A stretch of 9,081 bases of DNA, from NCBI GenBank assembly GCA_017999075.1, contig JAGOBX010000114.1:1-9081 (forward strand). The letters are read 5' to 3'. Position numbers and translations under genes: made by a program. Each line of letters begins with the position of its first letter. Positions within the stretch are counted from its first letter, which is position 1. Shown piece by piece: positions 7,801-9,081 of the stretch. The DNA comes from JAGOBX01 sp017999075 [NCBI: Candidatus Babelota bacterium] (GTDB taxonomy: Bacteria; JAGOBX01). Under the pieces are notes generated by a model. It saw nothing but the letters and a program-made list of their open reading frames with translations, made no database searches and was not told the origin of the DNA.

Positions 7801-9081
7801 TTAGATGCCAATAATAATGTTTTCAAATGGCAGAACGCCAAATGGCAGCAGCTTGAAGGTCAGTTTAAAATGCTTGATGTTAAAACCGATACTGAAATAG
7901 TATCTCATTTTTCGCCTGAAAAGGAAATAGAATCAAAAAATATCCCGATAAATTTAGCTATTGACGCGATAAACGCATTGCCAGAAATTTTGTCTGTTAA
8001 AATTGAGGATAAAGATAAAATCGAGGCCGCAAAAAAAATAGTTGCAGAAGCGAAAGCAAAAGGCGCGGCTGACTCAGATATAACAAATCTTGATAAAATT
8101 TCTAAACTTGAAGCACAGATTACAGCGCTTGAGAAAAAAGCAGCAGAAGAAGCTGCGGCTAAATTAAAAGCTGAGCAAGAGGCAATTGCAAAAGCCGCAG
8201 CCGAAGAAGAAAAGAAAAATGCAATCAAATCAGCGATAGACGCAATAACCGCTTTTCCTGAAGTTTCGGCTGTTAAAATTGAGGATAAAGATAAAATCGA
8301 GGCCGCAAAAAAAATAGTTGCAGAAGCAAAAGCAAAAGGCGCGGCTGACGCAGATATAACAAACCTTGAAAAAATAACGCAGCTTGAAAGCAAGATAGGG
8401 GAACTTGAAAAAATTGCAGCGGAAGCAAAGGATATTTCAATTGAAAAAATTTCAGTAGGTAAAAACGCATCTGCAAGTTCCGGCACGGCAAAAAATGCAA
8501 TTGACGGCAATGTAAATACCTTATGGGCTGCAGGCTGGTTTGATAATGAATGGATCGCGATTGATTTAGGCGATAGAAAGAAAATCACAAAAGTAGCATT
8601 AAATTGGGAACGCTGCGGTTCAGAATATAAAATACAGGTATCGGACAATAATGAAATATGGAAAGATGCAGCGCATATAAAAAACGGCAAAACGGAGAAT
8701 AAAGAAATTACAGTTGATGTTTTAGGCAGATATGTCCTTCTGAAGGCTATTAAATGTCCTAACGGCGGGTCAGCAGTAAGAGAATTTGATATTTACGGTC
8801 GGGATTTGACTGCAGCAGAAAAAAAATCCGAAGCTGAAGCCGCTGAAAAAGCTGCGGCTGAAGAGTTGGCAAAAGCAGCCTTGAATCTTGCTTTAAATAA
8901 ATCAATAACCGCAATGTCCCAAAACAGAAGTTATCCCGTAAAAAATATTGTTGACGGAGATACTAATACTTACTGGCTTACAGATGAAGGCGGTAAACCG
9001 AATTTAACAATAAATTTTGGCGTTAATACGGAAATGACCACTTTAAAAATCAAATGGCATTCAAGGCGGTTAAGAGAAGGA
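4879..9081 (+). CDS. Giant secreted modular protein: beta repeats, F5/8 type C domains, tectonin propeller; 3'-truncated
   Basis: The frame is open from ATG 4879 to the window end (1401 residues, no stop). Residues 1-24 are a signal peptide (cleavage after I-D-A), followed by S-K-R-G-L-R-N at 31-37. Four divergent beta-rich repeats start near 77, 185, 336 and 444, separated by Ser/Arg/Lys-rich linkers (134-173, 255-276, 400-420, 512-554). Then come F5/8 type C domain 1 (583-705; W612, S-I-W-E-F-D-I-Y-G), helical module A (720-782), and a six-bladed tectonin propeller (about 793-1001, repeat starts W811, F846, W884, W919, W954, W989). Helical modules B (1026-1085) and C (1115-1176) follow, then F5/8 domain 2 (1191-1307; W1216), an Ala/Glu/Lys helix (1311-1334) and the first half of F5/8 domain 3 (1335 onward; W1366). 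AGGAG nine bases upstream supports the start. Binding of glycans or lipopolysaccharide is inferred from the families. No catalytic domain is seen up to the truncation. Confidence 0.92.
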   Translation, partial: MLKKISLFFVVTILLLAGIMKIDANERGSQSKRGLRNVEQKAALENVELPETNETTKSIEIGKIITDKVLPVELGKYYFTVNDKVYEVNLTTKEIKAFAEELPEISGSFFMVGADGQIYEMTDSRIDGLADSDKLRSVKSAKKSKSKKKILKSVSNSSSAKSVKSSRDARSVAGEDLSIKPITKFSVVGNDRYVYEYDLINKTVNKKDEFEYEIEDGKIYIKTGEEFETVDIQKLKDSKIEKLKDSDNENESERAVKSRSARSVRRSQTGNRGERRVEQLSGQDSKISDTEIIECTESGLIKIILKAEYSALIKKNEKIEGRIITKKPLNIDKSKIYFVENGYIYEADLKNNCIGKFIDKQVLKTNKYWFTVKPDGNILAVKLTDLTNDELTDSTKKTVGDRGVKSKSSPNRRVRTAGDRSETEVDTGLKDIIESDLRLKQENYIMAGKDRILYLYDIEKNEIFKYSKHSEEIKENQVLIIDSENNKYFIDLEKGTIEISKIEKFEDSEQEGDRGIRSRRSPKSQRPKIVKFGKSMKKTAESTVRSKRGVRSVSLQTDEEDAFLLELLSEFMLELEPAIEKISAGKLAFASSTSGQNSIEKFVNDGDVKTRWSSIFFDNHWISIDLGDRKKITKVVLNWERACGLNYKIQVSDDNINWIDAANITDGKWEIREIPVDAYGRYVRMNGVKRATQWGFSIWEFDIYGSDIVDKVEVDLKMKNAVIKSITDLINELPEVSIVKTEDREKIFSVLKLIEASKKYGASEADISNLDKLVKLENQLERLAKKNIMPANIIALNMSNEIVKSDGKGNWNAIGSGYNFIAVGADGELWTLKSQEIYRYKSDNNFEKIGGALVNISIGKNIWMVYGTNSSGAVYWRHPTQNVWQKLGGTLKQLSVGSDKTLFGVQSNQTIWELSNNNWNKLNGELNYVSVGNKDNIWGLTKDGQIYQYASGNWKQIDGNMKFISANNGNTAYGLDANNNVFKWQNAKWQQLEGQFKMLDVKTDTEIVSHFSPEKEIESKNIPINLAIDAINALPEILSVKIEDKDKIEAAKKIVAEAKAKGAADSDITNLDKISKLEAQITALEKKAAEEAAAKLKAEQEAIAKAAAEEEKKNAIKSAIDAITAFPEVSAVKIEDKDKIEAAKKIVAEAKAKGAADADITNLEKITQLESKIGELEKIAAEAKDISIEKISVGKNASASSGTAKNAIDGNVNTLWAAGWFDNEWIAIDLGDRKKITKVALNWERCGSEYKIQVSDNNEIWKDAAHIKNGKTENKEITVDVLGRYVLLKAIKCPNGGSAVREFDIYGRDLTAAEKKSEAEAAEKAAAEELAKAALNLALNKSITAMSQNRSYPVKNIVDGDTNTYWLTDEGGKPNLTINFGVNTEMTTLKIKWHSRRLREG
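6748..6800 (+). repeat. F5/8 domain core repeat, copy 1
   Basis: Encodes I-D-L-G-D-R-K-K-I-T-K-V-V-L-N-W-E in F5/8 domain 1. Hand alignment with 8560-8612 gives 47 of 53 identical bases. Five of the six differences are third-codon-position and synonymous; one changes Val to Ala. Confidence 0.7.
7995..8099 (+). repeat. Near-identical helical-module repeat, copy 1
   Basis: A 105-base stretch in helical module B matches 8271-8375 at 101 of 105 positions by hand count, with the first 57 bases identical. It encodes V-K-I-E-D-K-D-K-I-E-A-A-K-K-I-V-A-E-A-K and the following turn. The offset is 276 bases, or 92 codons. Confidence 0.85.
8271..8375 (+). repeat. Near-identical helical-module repeat, copy 2
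   Basis: Second copy of the 105-base helical-module repeat, in module C. The flanks diverge sharply at the DNA level on the 5' side, which fits either recent duplication or gene conversion limited to this block. Confidence 0.85.
8560..8612 (+). repeat. F5/8 domain core repeat, copy 2
   Basis: Counterpart of 6748-6800 in F5/8 domain 2. The excess of synonymous differences suggests duplication of the domain followed by selection on the protein. Confidence 0.7.

Noticed and set aside
7905-8690. Long open frame on the - strand (261 codons) opposite the giant gene
   Set aside because: It is antisense to the Ala/Glu/Lys-rich helical modules and an F5/8 domain. Its product is a Ser/Phe/Ala-rich mirror with internal repetition following the sense repeats, and the sense frame has clear domains.

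Overview
The window is an AT-rich bacterial segment (GC roughly mid-30s by eye, not computed). It carries four protein genes, all on the + strand: a 5'-truncated lectin-type secreted protein (1-2610), a small secreted coiled-coil protein (2901-3530), a solute-binding lipoprotein (3627-4661), and a very large secreted multi-domain protein that starts at 4879 and runs off the 3' end (at least 1401 residues). No tRNA, rRNA, CRISPR array or intact mobile element was seen. Export signals (two Sec signal peptides, one lipobox) and low cysteine content suggest a diderm bacterium. The relaxed lipobox, the AT-rich coding style and the solute-binding protein type would fit a spirochaete or an Elusimicrobia-like lineage, but this assignment is weak.

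Region by region. The first protein contains tandem bulb-type (B-lectin) repeats, a helical module, a ricin-type beta-trefoil, a Pro/Thr/Ala linker, an F5/8 type C (discoidin/CBM32-like) domain and a second ricin-type beta-trefoil. A 290-nt spacer full of degenerate 7-nt-period repeats follows. Next come the coiled-coil protein and an ABC_sub_bind-type lipoprotein with no transporter partners in view. After a second repeat-bearing spacer, the giant gene begins. Its order is: signal peptide, four divergent ~55-residue beta-rich repeats separated by Ser/Arg/Lys-rich linkers, an F5/8 domain, a helical module, a six-bladed tectonin propeller, two nearly identical helical modules, a second F5/8 domain, a short Ala/Glu/Lys helix and a third, truncated F5/8 domain.

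How it fits together (inference). Genes 1 and 4 share F5/8 and helical modules. Genes 2 and 4 share a short basic motif, S-K-R-G-(V/L)-R-N, just after the signal peptide. This looks like a locus of paralogous secreted proteins built by shuffling and duplicating carbohydrate-binding modules, probably facing host or environmental glycans. No catalytic domain is visible in the window. The most unusual elements are the repeated basic motif and linkers, the fourfold beta repeat with no recognised family, and the evidence of recent internal duplication.
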